Source: Brachycybe producta (Eukaryota; Arthropoda; Diplopoda; Playtdesmida; Andrognathidae). Taken from it: a DNA stretch of 64,000 bases. Location: the NCBI GenBank assembly GCA_036925085.1, contig JAUPFP010000083.1, positions 62,001 to 126,000 on the forward strand, given 5' to 3'. The notes beneath the pieces were generated by a model, which worked only from the letters and a program-made list of their open reading frames with translations, did not search any database and was not told the DNA's origin. Position numbers and translations under genes: made by a program. Of this stretch, positions 1 to 10,298 are shown piece after piece (positions within the stretch are counted from its first letter, which is position 1; the number at the start of each line of letters is the position of its first letter).

Positions 1-90
1 TCGGTACTTTTTGGTTAGGATCGTTAAAGTTCGGTTAGGTAAGGTTCGGTAAGGTTTCATTAGGTAAGGTTCGGTTATGTTAGGGAGAAA
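1..90. repeat. degenerate GGTTCGGTTAGGTAAG short repeat
   Basis: Variants of GTTCGGTTAGGTAAG recur four to five times within 90 bases. The unit resembles TTAGG-type telomeric DNA but is too irregular to be a telomere, and the array is cut by the window edge. Confidence 0.5.
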
Positions 91-99
91 GGGTTATTT

Positions 100-282
100 T
101 TTTAGCTGTAGTGACGAGAAAGTGATAAAAAGGTCTATATTTTGTCCCTCTATTTTTTGGTAGCTGTAGTGACCCTTTTGATGAACAAAAGGTCTATATA
201 TTTTTTTGGTAGCTGTAGTGACCCAAGTAGCGGTTCTCCCCCTAGTAGCGCTTGTGAGCCTTGGTAGCTGTAGTGACCCCCA
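100..282. repeat. ~53-bp tandem repeat, four units
   Basis: The motif GGTAGCTGTAGTGACCC recurs near 102, 157, 208 and 263, a spacing of 51-55 bp. The first two intervals also share AAAAGGTCTATAT. The first unit is the most diverged. It is non-coding and its function is unknown. Confidence 0.7.
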
Positions 283-408
283 ACCACCTTTTCTGCTTAT
301 CCATTTGACAGGTAGGGTTCCAATACAATAGGTAACTTTTGAACTTCTGAAAGATATTTCGGAAACAAAATAGTTCAAGATCGCTGGACTCGTTGCAGTG
401 TATTTATT

Positions 409-528
409 ATGGAAAGATGCCAACCTTTGCACACACTTAAAAGTCGCCTGTATGCTAAAGTTGTCGTCCTTTCATAGAATAAGTTAATTTTGTCGCCAAA
501 AAGTCTTTCAAAAGTCGCCTGTGTGTCA
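409..528. mobile_element. fragment of GTCGCCTGTGTG foldback MITE
   Basis: The segment carries the blocks GGAAAGATGCCAACC, TTTTGTCGCCAAAAAGTC and TCAAAAGTCGCCTGTGTG, in the same order as the elements at 50638-50885 and 52028-52441. Only one half is recognisable here. Confidence 0.5.
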
Positions 529-990
529 AGGCACTCATTCAGTTTGGCATTTGCTCCATTTGCCACTTCGTCACTTGAGTAACAGTATAAGGAGACAATT
601 AACTTCACTAGCTGAAAAAAGATGCAACATGCTTTGCAATGAATGCAAATGCGTGGATACTGTCCATAGAAACCTATTCTAAAGACAATGCAAGAATAAG
701 ACAGCGCCATTGTATTTCCAATTCTGCTGTACATTTTTTTTTCATAGAAAGTTATACAAAATACATTGTGAATTCCAGATGGAGCTATCAGTCTTCCATG
801 TCTCATGCAACTGTATCTAAGATGCTGACACTTCATAGTGCAGCTACTGTCTCATCATTACGCTGTGGTTATGTAGATATGTCCTATAGTGTTGAAAATT
901 GTTACAGGCAATTACTGACGTGATGAGAAGAATGCATTATCGTGGTAGATAATAGGAAGGCGTTCATTTGAAATTCATGCATTCAACACC

Positions 991-1197
991 ACAGGCAATT
1001 AGAAAACGGGATAAACAGAAGTTGTCTCCGCCCTTTTTATGACGAACGGCAACTTCTAAATTGGTTTGTTGTGTGGTTCGACGTTGAGAAGGGCGGAGCA
1101 TGTGACGTCAGACTACATAACCAACCAATTAGAAGTTGCGTTCGGCATAAAAAAGGGCGGAGCCAACTTCTGTTTATCCCGTTTTCTAATTGCCTGT
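991..1197. mobile_element. MITE, TIR ACAGGCAATT, 9-bp TSD (copy 1)
   Basis: This 207-bp element is almost fully palindromic. It opens with ACAGGCAATTAGAAAACGGG and closes with the complement of that sequence. Both sides carry a perfect 9-bp direct repeat TTCAACACC (982-990 and 1198-1206), which shows transposition. Related copies lie at 52550-52753 and 54789-54932. TSDs of 8-10 bp are typical of Mutator-like and some Merlin elements, so a MULE-type origin is likely but unproven. There is no coding capacity. Confidence 0.88.
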
Positions 1198-1489
1198 TTC
1201 AACACCAGCTGACGTCATTATAATTTGCTTTTAACATTTTTAGCACTGCACGACGCAAGTACTTAACCTGAGCAATCACTGTGATTTGGTGATTCATCTA
1301 TAAAGGTAAAGGCTTATACTATTTGGAGTTTGGTTGTGACACCTACTCCCGTATATTCAAAAACGTTCCTTAAAATAAAGTTAAGCTTAAACCGTGATGC
1401 GAGACGAAATCCTTTACAGGAAGTTTATGTAGAGTTTTTAAGTTTAGCTTTGTAGAAGTTTCATTTTGGTTTAAGTAATGCTTCGTTAC

Positions 1490-1706
1490 CTGCCTCATCG
1501 TAAGAAGAAGCTTCTGACGTCATCGAGATTAACGTCAAGTTTCGGATTTTGCCATTTAGTCTAAAGGGTTCTCAAACAGTTTATCAAAAGAGGGTTCTTG
1601 ATTTTATTGGGTTTATTACTCGTTTTATATTAGACAAAATTGGCACAAGCCTAAATTGTTCGCCAATCCCAATGACGTCACAAGCGTCTTCTTACGATGA
1701 GGCAGC
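1490..1706. mobile_element. foldback element, arms TGCCTCATCGTAAGAAG
   Basis: Imperfect inverted arms of about 35 bp (1490-1523 and 1668-1706) share TGCCTCATCGTAAGAAG and TGACGTCAT. The 145-bp spacer is non-coding. No clear target duplication was seen. Confidence 0.65.
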
Positions 1707-1970
1707 TATAATTGTATGTTTTTATTTGAATCAAGTTTAGAATTTCAAGATTTCCTCCTTTGAATGAATTAGTTTTTTGACTGTTCTAATTGAGTTATCT
1801 TAGAAGATAGATTAAATTCTGTTTGTATTTAATAATTAGATTTATTGTTAGTAGCTTGACAGATAGTTTTAAACGAAACAAAAATCCAAAACTAGTCAAG
1901 TAAATGTTTGTTACATATTTTTTTGACAACTGGTCAGGGATAGGGAGCAGATACGTATATTATTAATTTA

Positions 1971-2050
1971 TTAGGCGTGAATTTCACCATTGACAGGTTT
2001 ATTATGAGATTATGTCTTTTCAAATCGATTGACATTCATTTTCACGCCTA
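1971..2050. repeat. short inverted repeat TTAGGCGTGAA
   Basis: TTAGGCGTGAA at 1971 is matched by TTCACGCCTAA ending at 2051. The roughly 80-bp unit could be a tiny MITE or chance. Confidence 0.4.
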
Positions 2051-2086
2051 AAAATATTTGTTCAACTTCATAAAAACTCATATTTC

Positions 2087-2091
<5 letters not shown>

Positions 2092-2142
<51 letters not shown>
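2092..2142. repeat. (TA)n microsatellite
   Basis: About 50 bp of uninterrupted TA dinucleotide. Confidence 0.95.
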
Positions 2143-2147
<5 letters not shown>

Positions 2148-2781
2148 TAATTTCATTCGTTTGTAAACTGGTCTAAGTTTTTTTGTTGTTGTTGAACATT
2201 TGTGTTGTATTTTTTTTTCTATTTGAAGAGATTATATTCATATGTTAGAAGAATGGGAAGGCTGATGCCATAAAGGTGAAACAAATCTTGTTTACTACCA
2301 CACTTTTTTTTTTTTTTGAGATTATAATTCATTTTTATGTTTTATTTCTAAAATGATTCCTAATTTATTACAGCTTTGAATAAAAAAACGGGTTTTTTAT
2401 TATTTAGTAGAAAGAGGGAAAAAATATATATATAATCTCCTGCTGTTTACACTCGTTGCTATTTACAAGTGTTGTTAGTTCGCCTAAGTTCGGTAATTGA
2501 AAGAATTTCAAATGTTGGGAGGAAATTACAATTTGAAAACGCACCACTTTTGGTGTAATATTATCATGTAGGCCTATAGGTGGTGTTTTCACAAATACAA
2601 AACTAACGGCAACAAATGGTAGGCCTATAGGTAATTCAGATAGCATTTTAGTTTTCTAAAGTGACTAGAACGGTTTTTACAGAAGTAAGCAACATAGTAA
2701 TTCAAAATTTGTTAAAAACTTGAATAATGGACGATTATGCTTAATTCTCGAATCTGAATCCGAATCTCGAATCTCTCGAAT

Positions 2782-3269
2782 CAGTGCCGGCCTTAGTCTT
2801 CTTGGCGCTCTGGGGCAGATTTTTTCAGGGCGATTATTCAAAATGAGATTATTCAATATTTGCTTCATTGTTAATACAAAAAAAAATCGATTATGTTCAC
2901 AGATAAAACCATATTATTTTTCCATTAAAAAATGACAAACTAGTGCGCAAAGATCACAAAGAAAATTTTAAACTAAGTTTAGTTAATATCTGAAGATTAA
3001 AAGTTGGCCGTTTTGGCCTTTTTATCGGCGAAATCTTTAATTAGAGCAGAAAAGTCTAGATTTTTGGCGATTTTGTTTTCAATGGACAGAGTTTCTAAAC
3101 TGGAAAGTCTGTTTTGTAACATTGTAGACCTGGACAAAGGTCGAGTTGTGCTGTTCACAAGGTGAAAATGTTTCGACCCAATGAACATAATATAAAAAAA
3201 TTTTAAGAGGGGCGCCCCAAAACTCGCTCGGCGCCCCAACCTGCTCGCCACCCCCAAAGGCTGGCACTG
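2782..3269 (-). mobile_element. hAT element, internally deleted, 8-bp TSD
   Basis: The ends are CAGTGCCGGCCTTAG and, inverted, CAGTGCCAGCCTTTG. They are flanked by the perfect 8-bp direct repeat TCTCGAAT (2774-2781 and 3270-3277), the standard hAT target duplication. The element is 488 bp. On the minus strand it retains the last ~40 codons of a hAT transposase just inside its low-coordinate end, while the 5' part of the gene is gone. It inserted into a short CGAATCT-rich stretch, which supplies the TSD sequence. Confidence 0.88.
2997..3125 (-). pseudogene. hAT transposase C-terminal remnant
   Basis: The minus-strand frame ending at the stop 2997-2999 reads LSSLETLSIENKIAKNLDF followed by IKDFADKKAKTANF. 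This pattern (LSxLxxLSIEN..A..LDF..LI..FA.KKAR) is the familiar tail of hAT transposases, just after the hATC dimerisation domain. An intact protein would be several hundred residues; here about 40 remain, fused upstream to the element's non-coding 5' subterminal region. It cannot be active. The larger surrounding open frame (to 3284) reads through the TIR and is not a gene. Confidence 0.7.
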
Positions 3270-3361
3270 TCTCGAATCCTTCATATAAGATTCCTATATT
3301 CTTCATTAAGAAGGTACAAATAAATGAAATAATATTAAATATGAAATTATTATTATATATA

Positions 3362-3800
3362 CTAGTGGGGTAACCCGTCATAAATGACGGGAGCAAAATT
3401 ACAGGCAATTGTGTGCATGCGCGTCGTTTTTTCCTTTTTTTACTCCTTTCATTTCAATTTCAGTCACCCCCTCCCACTTCTCTTTCTCTCTTCCCCTTCG
3501 ACACTTTCCAACCTTTTCCCCTCACCCCCTCCCACTTTTCTCTCTCTCTCTCTCCCCTTCTACACTTTCCAACCTTTTCCCCTCACCCCCTCCCACTTTT
3601 CTCTCTCTCTCTTCTCCCTTCTACACTTTCCAAAGGAAGATTTCAACATATAGTTGACCTTGAGAAAAAAAACGGTTCATTTATTCAAATTTATATAAAT
3701 TCCGATGTGCTTCAATGGTTTTTGTTACTCCACACACACACACATACATACACAGACCTGGGATATTATATATATAATATTTTGCCAGGTCTGTGTCTCG
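3362..3800 (-). mobile_element. non-autonomous Helitron (copy A), 3' end at 3362
   Basis: Read on the minus strand, the element ends with a perfect 7-bp stem hairpin CCCGTCA-TTTA-TGACGGG (3374-3391), then 8 nt, then CTAG followed by T. This is the classic Helitron 3' end (hairpin near a CTRR terminus). The body holds three tandem copies of a ~60-bp pyrimidine block (3468-3635), then a conserved core starting CAACATATAGTTGACCTTGA. The 5' end is uncertain. It probably includes an 11-bp stem (ACAGACCTGG and complement, 3746-3797). About 50 bp present in copies C and D is deleted near 3635. No Rep/helicase gene is present. Confidence 0.75.
3468..3635. repeat. three tandem ~60-bp pyrimidine-rich units inside Helitron
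   Basis: The block CCCCCTCCCACTTTTCTCTC...ACACTTTCCAACC occurs three times here, twice in the copy at 45773 and once in the copies at 3862 and 54480. The overlapping 82-148 aa open frames are artefacts of this low-complexity DNA. Confidence 0.7.
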
Positions 3801-3861
3801 GTGTGAGTGTCTTTCTATCTATCTTTCTTCTTTCTGCGATAACGCTGCAGAAACCTTGAAA

Positions 3862-4085
3862 GACGTTGGAATTTATATAAATTTGACTAAATGAACCGTT
3901 TTTTTTCTCTCAAGGTCAACTATATGTTGCCCCCTTCCCATCCAAGAACCCCATGATATTAAATTGGAGAGGGGGAAAAGGTTGGAAAGTGTAGAGAGGG
4001 AGAGAGAAAAGTGGGAGGGGGTGACGAAAATTGAAATGAAAGGAGTAAAAAAAGGAAAAACCGACGCGCATGCGCACAATTGCCT

Positions 4086-4088
<3 letters not shown>
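3862..4088 (+). mobile_element. Helitron copy A', inverted, 3' end lost
   Basis: This is a plus-strand copy of the same family, head to head with copy A. It contains the GGTCAACTATATGTTG core, the CCATGATATTAAATTGGAGA block and GCGCATGCGCACAATTGCC, then stops at CCTGT and runs straight into (TA)n. The terminal hairpin and CTAG are missing. Confidence 0.65.

Positions 4089-4162
<74 letters not shown>
4089..4162. repeat. (AT)n microsatellite
   Basis: About 74 bp of AT dinucleotide abuts the truncated Helitron copy A'. The (YI)n frames on both strands here are spurious. Confidence 0.95.
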
Positions 4163-4164
<2 letters not shown>

Positions 4165-4204
4165 ATGTATATGTCTGTCTTTGTTTCCTTCCATCATTCC
4201 CTGT

Positions 4205-4325
4205 ATGTGTAAAACTGTACAAACAATGACAAATACCTTGAAGTACGTCAGAATTTATATAAATTTAAATGAACTGCTTTTTTCTCATGGTCAACCTTAT
4301 GTTGCGCCCTCCCGATCAATGCCCT
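4205..4325 (+). mobile_element. Helitron fragment (copy B)
   Basis: CAGAATTTATATAAATTTAA, then GAACTGCTTTTTTCTCATGG and GTCAACCTTATGTTGCGCCC match the core of the other copies. Only about 120 bp remain. Confidence 0.6.
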
Positions 4326-4499
4326 AAAACCATTTACCCTAAAGGAACATTTGCCCTAAAACTGCCCTAAAATATATGTTTGATATGAATATGTCGCAGC
4401 AGTATGAATTTAACTTTACTGTATAATTAAATTTACATAAGGTTGAGGAAAAATATTTCATTTTCAGATATCTCAAAATTGGGCCATTCCCGGTATATT

Positions 4500-4868
4500 T
4501 TTTGGGAACATTTGCCAAACATATGGCGAACATTCGTCAAAAATATGGCGAACATTCGTCAAAAATATGGCGAACATTCGTCAAAAATATGGCGAACATT
4601 CGCCAAAAATATGGGGAACATTCGCCAAAATATGGCGAACATTCGTCAAAAATATGGCGAACATTCGCCAAAATATGGCGAACATTCGTCAAAAATATGG
4701 CGAACATTCGTCAAAAATTTGGCGAACATTCGTCAAAAATATGGCGAACATTGGTCAAAAATATGGCGAACATTGGTCAAAAATATGGCGAACATTCGTC
4801 AAAAATATGGCGAACATTTGTCAAAAATATGGCGAACATTCGTCAAAAATATGGCGAACATTCGTCAA
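4500..4868. repeat. 22-bp minisatellite, ~17 units
   Basis: The unit ATGGCGAACATTCGTCAAAAAT is repeated about 17 times, with two 21-bp units and a diverged first unit. Because 22 is not a multiple of 3 and the unit has no forward stop in any phase, all three forward frames stay open and encode the same 22-residue periodic peptide (MANIRQKYGEHSSKIWRTFV...). These frames of 108-161 aa are the longest non-TA frames in the window. They are best explained by the repeat, not by a gene. Confidence 0.9.
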
Positions 4869-4869
4869 G

Positions 4870-6620
4870 ACGAAAAAAAGCACGAAGATTTGAGATTTCT
4901 AATCTCGAATATTTTTTAAGATTCGAGGATTCGAATGTCCCATCCCTAATATTTATTGTTAAAACTAAACGTTTTCTTGCAAACTGATCAAATTAGACAG
5001 CGAGATTTCTCCAACCATGGCCCTATCTTCATTAAAGTACGACTTACAATTTACAGGTGCTTTTTCTTAAAAATATACATACACCTGTAAAATTGATGTT
5101 ACTATTTAACCATACTTTTGAGGTGTGTATATTTTTTTTACAAAATCTGTGTTTTACATCCTTTGTGCAAATCGTCCAGTGAAGTAGTAACCACATTGGC
5201 AATCACAATTTATTGCAGGAAATAAACATCTATATCGTTGTTCAGTTATTTATCAGTGATATCAATACTGATAAATTTGTTATAAATGTCATCAAAATAA
5301 TTTAATGTAGGCACAGAACCGAACTTTTGTTTCATCAAAAGTGAAATGAACAAAGATAACAATTAAAACTTAAGTCTGAACTCTGCAGTGTGTTCATAAG
5401 TTGTTTTTAATAATGCGAATATAGATAGGTTGAAATGGTACTTATGTCTAAATTGAGATTGGAATGGTGACTTTACACTCCGATTCTTGATGGACACTGA
5501 CTGTGTGTGTCTCTGACTGACATTGTTGTCCACAACCCAATTATTTCTAACTCTTGTCATGTTTATTCATTATTCTTTCCCCCTTCTTTTTTTTCCGGTT
5601 TACATTTTGGTTTTTGTGTTTGTGTGTGGCTGGAATTCAAAATGACTTTGTTAAGATGAATATAACAACCTGTCAAAAAAACGATGGACTATATCAATAA
5701 CTTCAACATTGTTGTTGATGTATATACTGTATATAGTAGGACACGCATAATCTATTAACAGGTTTACTAGTATATATTCTATAAATTGTGGTTATTTGAG
5801 TGAGTTTTAATCCCTTTTCAAAGATAATATCTAAATTAAAACTTGTTACCAACTAATTATAATTCTATGCAAGAAAAAAAAATACATGTGTTATGGTATA
5901 CTAAATTTGCTAAAATAGTTTTTACAAAAAAAGAAAATTAATACGTAAAACAGTTTCATGTTTATTCCGTCATAGACAATAATAATTTCTCGGACTGCAT
6001 TTTAAAAAAAATGCTTATTTTAATTTTAAAAATTACTCTGCATGCACGCAGAAAAGAGTGCCTTCGGCAGAGGGACAACAGTTTTTACTGCAGCATGTGA
6101 GATGCATTGTCAGAAAGCGCTATTAGCAGTAAATGTAATGTTCTTAAAATACTTATGGTGCGCAGTGCACCTCCATTTTGGACGTCATTTATTTCATGAA
6201 TACAGTATTCTTTTCAAAAATCACAATGCAAAAATCAAAAATGCACTCTTTAAGTGCATAATTATAGTGAATATACACTTTTAAAAGTTTGTTAAAAACT
6301 AGAATAGTAGGTGAATGATACGCTAAATTTTTTTTATTTAAAACAATTTAAAAATTGTTTTGTTAAACGATTTTCTTTTTTTTTTTTAACACGTTGTCCT
6401 TTTTATTTTGTGTTAAATGGTTTCAACTGTTAAGCGTCCACTAAAATAAAATGTCACTCATTCAATTACTTTTCTTTGTTTTTAATAATGTGTGAGAACT
6501 TTTTCTTAATGTTGCTTTAAAAAGTTCAATTTCTACCATTAAAATCAACTCAATTCTCATGCTTTAGTCAAGCATAAATGGCTTATGGATTACGTGACTT
6601 CGTTTCTTTCACTTTTTCTT
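4870..6620. other. AT-rich unique DNA, no gene
   Basis: No coding signal was recognised. One small inverted repeat (AATTTACAGGTG and complement, 5048-5094) is present. The short open frame at 6042-6284 has no recognisable features. Confidence 0.5.
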
Positions 6621-6621
6621 G

Positions 6622-6922
6622 CAACTTAAACAACTTTAAATGCATTTAAATATTAAACGTGTTCTACAGGGCCCCCTGTGAAGGGCAAACAAACAATATG
6701 TCGAGTTCAATTTATTCAGTTAATAATCTGAAAATATTGAGTTAATACTTAAATATAATTATATAAACTATTGACAAAATATTGATTTATTATTTCAATT
6801 TAAAATATTAATAATCAAGTCAATTTTTTTTTTGGTTCATCTCCTTAACTGGATTCCGTATAATTCACCTAAACACATTTTGATTTGAATTTCATTGAAC
6901 TCTTGTGTGTACAAGGTATTAG
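6622..6922 (-). mobile_element. ~300-bp dispersed element (copy X)
   Basis: This is a reverse-complement copy of 59531-59844. Shared blocks include GTGTTCTACAG, TGAAGGGCAAACAA, TCAGTTAATAATCTGAAAAT and GTGTACAAGGTATTAG. Copy Y carries terminal CTAATACCTTGTACACAC and CTAGCCTTATACATATTACA, suggesting a MITE with imperfect TIRs. Confidence 0.65.
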
Positions 6923-7830
6923 CCAGCCACCCATTTATGCTCTGAATAACTGTAACCTGAATAAGCGCAAAAACCCGTGCGTGCAAATGAGAGAAATGCA
7001 TTATTTTGGCAGATAATGAAATGATTTTAGATAGAACCAAATAAGTTCTTCAAATTAATTAATGACATTTATTACAAATTATAATTTTCAATAATACACC
7101 CGAGTGTATATAAAACATGCAGATTCCGTTTCTAAATTTCATACAAATGTAAAACGCAGTTGCATTTGGTTAAAGAACTTTTAATACCAAATATTATGGC
7201 ATTTAAAAATTATTTTGATATAAAAACTCAGCAAATGAATAGTAGGAGGTGGAGGAGGAGGAAGATGAATGAATGGGTAGCCATTTTTTCTTCTTCAAAA
7301 GTGATTTTTTGGTCCTTCCGCTTTACAAATAATGTTAAGTACAATAGTTGTGAGATGATTGAGCACAAGTTAGACATGAAAAGATGAATTAGACTCTCAT
7401 TCAACAGTAAAGTGCATAAAATGGAAGCACTTTATTTATAATGTCCAGCGATTCTTCAAATGAAGAAGGGGGAGGAAATGAGGTTATTTAATACAGTTAT
7501 GTATGCACAATAGAAGTCCAGTATTTTCTAAAGCAAATTGAAAAACGTATCCTGCATACATCATATCTACTAGTCTATGTGTGTAGTAGGGCATACACAT
7601 TTGAAAAATCCACAAATTCCACAATACAATTTGATATATAACGACTTTATGGGATGTTATATGCTTTTGTTACCAGTAGAATGGGCCGTAGTTAACAGTA
7701 CATACATATAGAGAAAATTTTACTTACATACACGTGCAAAAGAGACGCATTGAAATTTGAAAGTGAAAAAAGAGAAACACAAATAACACAGAAATAGAAC
7801 GCAACACAAAAAGGTCACAGAAACTCGGGA
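6923..7830. other. AT-rich unique DNA, no gene
   Basis: Nothing coding was recognised. A purine-rich GGAGGTGGAGGAGGAGGAAG tract lies near 7246-7265. Confidence 0.45.
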
Positions 7831-7934
7831 TGTGTGTTAACCCTGAAGTGGCCGCATCTAGGCGCCAGTGCAGGAAAACAACAACATTTGCCATTTTTTT
7901 TAGCATTTTTTCAATTGATTGATTTTTTTATTCT

Positions 7935-8135
7935 AAATGCTCTAAAAGCTCTAAAATGCCTCAGGAGCGCTCAACTGGCCCCAGAAGACAGAAATCCCAA
8001 AAGGCTTGGAAAAGCACAAGGATTCAACAATTTTTAAAATTCGAAAAAATGGGCCAAAAGCCTAGTCTTTGGCTTTTTTCAAAAAAAAAAAACCGGCCAG
8101 AAGTCGAAAAATATTTAAATGCTGTAAACGCTCAA
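7935..8135 (+). repeat. ~180-bp satellite-like monomer
   Basis: One unit starts AAATGCTCTAAAAGCTCTAA and carries TGCCTCAGGAGCGCTCAACT, AAGGCTTGGAAAAGCACAAG and a CCGGCCAGAAGTCG block. Two further units lie at 20493-20850. The next unit begins at 8116 and is lost. Overlapping short frames are not genes. Confidence 0.75.
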
Positions 8136-9408
8136 GAAGTCCCACTTTTTCTTGTTGAGGGCGCGCCTTTATGAGTTTGTACAATGGCGCCTTATACCCA
8201 CGCAAAGGCACTGATCATATGGTATGGCCCACAGATATATTTAAAATCTGCTGTCTGGCCCACACTCTTAATGAAGTTGAATTTGCCTGTGACTGCCAGT
8301 CTGGTGATATTTGCGATTTCGAATATGCATATATTGCGAGAGTAGGCTCACAATGGCAGTGGTAGAGAGATGGCAGGCGCCACCCTCAAGTTTTTAAATT
8401 TAACATTTTACAAGTGCATTCCGGACCTGAACTAGCATGGTTCCCGGACCCATATGTTGTTTACAGAAGTTTACTTTTCTCGTTTCTTCTCTGATAGAGA
8501 CTAATAGCTTTTTTCGTTTCCGAATGAACCCTGTATCTTGATGAAAGGCAAGAAATCTAAGAAGTCCCTCGTCACGGTAGAGGACTCTGGGGTCCTCCTC
8601 CTCCTCCTCTTTCTGCTCATTTCCCCCCACCCCTCCATATTTTTTTTTATATATTTTTCTCTTCTTCAAAATGTGTCAGCTAGGATATTGTTCTTGATAG
8701 AGGTTGGTTGAGTTTCCATTATCGGTTTGGTTTACTTTACCAATTCTCTCTTTTCATAGAGTGTAATCGAAGATATTACTATTTGTTCACTTTGAGGAGG
8801 GGGGTGGGTAGCCTTAAAGAAGTTTCACACTTTTACTCTATACTTATATTTATATGGTGGTGGTGGGGGGTATTCCTATTATATGGCTCGATAGATAAAT
8901 AGATATCTAGCTTGCAGCTCAATAACAATTGTGTAAGGATTGGTTTCGAATGAAGCAATGGAGCCTTAGTGTATATAATAATAATAATAATAGTAATAAC
9001 TATGGACACAGTTTCCGCTTATTGAATCAACACTCGATTCAATTGGAAATGATGATGACAGTTGGCTTTATATCATTATATGAAAGTCTTTTTTTCTGCT
9101 CTCAACACACAAACTCATAGATTGAATACATATGGTTGTTTCTTTAATGATTATTTGAAGACTTTTTTTTATAAAAATAACAATGCAACATATTGTTAAA
9201 AAAAATACAATTTCATGAATCATTGTTGTTAGGGTTACGATTTTTATACTTTGCATATTTTTTTTTTGCAATGAGATATTAACGTTTTGTTTAAATTAAC
9301 ATGCAAATTCTGCATATTGCTTTCTACTGGCGTTTATGTAATAAATGTACAACTTTTTTATATTTAAGATGCATATTTGGTTATATTTTCAAGAAAATGT
9401 TCATATTG
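8136..9408. other. unique DNA, slightly GC-richer at 8158-8385, no gene
   Basis: GC is locally higher at 8158-8385, with GGCGCGCC and GGCGCCACCCTC; these may be ends of a decayed element pairing with GGCGCCAG near 7861. No coding function was recognised. Confidence 0.35.
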
Positions 9409-9410
9409 TT

Positions 9411-9446
<36 letters not shown>

Positions 9447-9452
9447 ATATAT

Positions 9453-9544
<92 letters not shown>

Positions 9545-9564
9545 TATATATATATATATATATA

Positions 9565-9628
<64 letters not shown>
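9411..9628. repeat. interrupted (TA)n tract, ~218 bp
   Basis: Long TA runs with AAT and GTA interruptions end directly at a Helitron CTAG terminus. The (IY)n frame is spurious. Confidence 0.95.
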
Positions 9629-9629
<1 letters not shown>

Positions 9630-9700
9630 TAGAAAGAAAGCCCGTCTTCGACGGGTGTGATAGCGTTTCACACACTTGATTGATTCGCCTGAAATTTTCA
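9629..9700 (-). mobile_element. variant Helitron 3' end (copy E)
   Basis: On the minus strand the 3' end reads hairpin CCCGTC-GAA-GACGGG (9641-9655), 8 nt, then CTAG-T. The hairpin-to-CTAG spacing equals that of copies A, C and D, but the flanking sequence differs. This is a second Helitron subfamily. Its body merges with the inverted Tc1-like unit that follows. Confidence 0.65.
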
Positions 9701-10019
9701 GCATAAAGAGAGAGCGTCTTATATTATAAATTTTCTGCTGGGCAGAAAACAAATTTTTTAAAAGGTAAAAATTAAAAAGAATTAAAAACTGGAAAATGAC
9801 CTTTTCACAATTATAGATGCACTAATAAACTTTTCACTTTTATTACAGTGACAAAATAAAATACTGAACACAACAGTAACATTAAAATTAATAAAGTATA
9901 TAACTGTCCTGAAAACATTTTTTTCTACATACTGGAAATTTACAGAAATTCTGCCCGAAGTAGCTAAAGTGGCACTTTTCAGCTCTACTAATGTATTATT
10001 AATTTATTATCATGGCAAT

Positions 10020-10298
10020 CTGCTTAATCATCATGTACGGTGATGTACCAAATGTTCTCTATAGGATTTAAGTTGAGGGAACATTTCGGCCGTTGGAAAG
10101 TGGTGATATTTTGGTTTTGTAACATTTCTTCGTTACGTTACTGGAGTGAACTGGTGCATTCTCTTGCTGGAATATTAAGCTAATGCTAGGGAATCGATGT
10201 TTTCGTAAGGCAGTGCATATCCTCCCAACATTTTCTGATAAACGATGATATTTATTTTGATTGAAATGAATCATAACTTCATAAGCTATGCATTTCAA
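10020..10298 (-). pseudogene. Tc1-like transposase remnant, left arm
   Basis: On the minus strand the frame contains LIFQQENAPVHSS, matching the Tc1/mariner motif FQQDNAPxH around the second catalytic aspartate. Here that residue reads E. After a frameshift near 10075 the next frame gives LNLNPIENIW, matching the DLNPIENLW motif that supplies the third catalytic residue (E) of the DD34E family. The frameshift and later stops show that it is dead. Everything N-terminal to about 75 residues before QQENAP is missing. Confidence 0.75.

Noticed and set aside
1..90. Telomere at the window start
   Set aside because: The TTAGG-like units are too irregular and the following DNA is ordinary repeat.
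100..282. CRISPR-like array
   Set aside because: Four short repeats with ~35-bp intervals, but the intervals are themselves similar; it is a simple tandem repeat in a eukaryotic context.
2997..3284. 95-aa minus-strand frame as a host gene
   Set aside because: Its first half is the hAT terminal repeat and subterminal DNA; only the last ~40 codons are transposase.
3413..3859. 148-aa frame rich in Ser, Pro and Phe
   Set aside because: It runs through the pyrimidine blocks of a Helitron; other copies have other frames.
4443..4987. 158-161 aa forward frames as a repeat-protein gene
   Set aside because: All three forward frames are open purely because of the stop-free 22-bp repeat; no signal outside the array.
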